From contig NZ_JAAIVB010000074.1 of assembly GCF_010974945.1 (NCBI RefSeq), forward strand, positions 1 through 64,000: DNA of 64,000 nt, given 5' to 3'. A program made the translations under genes and the position numbers. The stretch comes from Noviherbaspirillum galbum (GTDB taxonomy: Bacteria > Pseudomonadota > Gammaproteobacteria > Burkholderiales > Burkholderiaceae_D). Numbering within the stretch: the first letter of the stretch is position 1; each line of letters begins with the position of its first letter. Of the stretch, positions 63,865-64,000 are shown piece by piece. A model generated the notes under the pieces. It worked only from the letters and a program-made list of their open reading frames with translations. It made no database searches and had not been told where the DNA came from.

Positions 63865-64000
63865 AAGATCTCGACTTGTATTAACGGTGCTACCACGTGG
63901 CGCGGCCGGGCCTATACTCGGCGCCCGCGACAACAAAATAATTGCCCTCTCGCTGCATGATGGACTGTATGCAGGAGAACCAGGCGGCTGCCGACCGGGC
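63865..64000. other. right-edge non-coding sequence
   Basis: The 136 nt after the kinase hold no recognised gene. A promoter or another gene may begin beyond the edge. Confidence 0.4.

Overview
The window reads as a chromosomal segment of a high-GC betaproteobacterium, most likely Burkholderiales and perhaps Oxalobacteraceae (Herbaspirillum, Noviherbaspirillum or Massilia type). That placement rests on gene content and protein style only: LivK-type binding proteins, atu-type carboxylases, a MctP-type transporter, and close glutaryl-CoA dehydrogenase wording. No rRNA, tRNA or CRISPR array was recognised.

Region 1 (1-17.8 kb) is a catabolic island for an N-heterocycle, probably nicotinate. A long minus-strand operon runs from 13110 off the left edge: a 6-hydroxynicotinate reductase-like protein, a UPF0280 (ApbE-superfamily) protein, two DUF1185 paralogues, a LivK-type binding protein, a fused LivHM permease, LivG, LivF, a NicA/NicB-type molybdenum hydroxylase with three c-haems, and glutaryl-CoA dehydrogenase. 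The divergent plus-strand arm carries a 7Fe ferredoxin gene with a frameshift, ferredoxin-NADP reductase, a TetR regulator, enamidase, a deletion scar joining etfB to etfA, and a DMT exporter. An 18-bp palindrome lies between the arms. The reductase and enamidase are signatures of the fermentative Eubacterium barkeri route. Here they sit with an aerobic-type dehydrogenase and a glutaryl-CoA exit, so the cluster looks like a hybrid pathway with several unassigned steps.

Region 2 (17.7-24.5 kb) is mixed: an IS3 transposase remnant, a secreted single-Cache protein, an XRE regulator with DUF3311 and a MctP-type monocarboxylate transporter behind a structured leader, a DUF938 methyltransferase, a broken pirin gene, and a divergent SDR/LysR pair.

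Region 3 (24.5-31.8 kb) handles alpha-glucans: a universal stress protein and a beta-phosphoglucomutase/GH65 phosphorylase fusion on one strand, and a GT4 glycosyltransferase with a glycogen-debranching-type enzyme on the other.

Region 4 (31.9-47.4 kb) is an acyl/ester catabolic region: an AraC regulator, two orphan LivK-type binding proteins, a lipoprotein carboxylesterase, an acyl-CoA ligase, a chemoreceptor with a C-terminal Cache domain, three acyl-CoA dehydrogenases and an APH-type kinase. Direct repeats (GCCAAW and GACAAA, 21 bp apart) precede the esterase, ligase and chemoreceptor genes in the same orientation and may be the AraC operator.

Region 5 (47.5-59.3 kb) is a ten-gene minus-strand operon of the acyclic-terpene-utilisation (atu) type: biotin-dependent acyl-CoA carboxylase (two subunits), citronellyl-CoA-type dehydrogenase, hydratases/isomerases, AtuA, an SDR, and two poorly understood partners (a TIGR03084-like and a DUF2156-like protein).

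Region 6 (59.3-64 kb) has a gene-poor stretch, then a signalling locus: a single-domain response regulator, a second secreted Cache protein nearly identical to the first, and a divergent hybrid histidine kinase.
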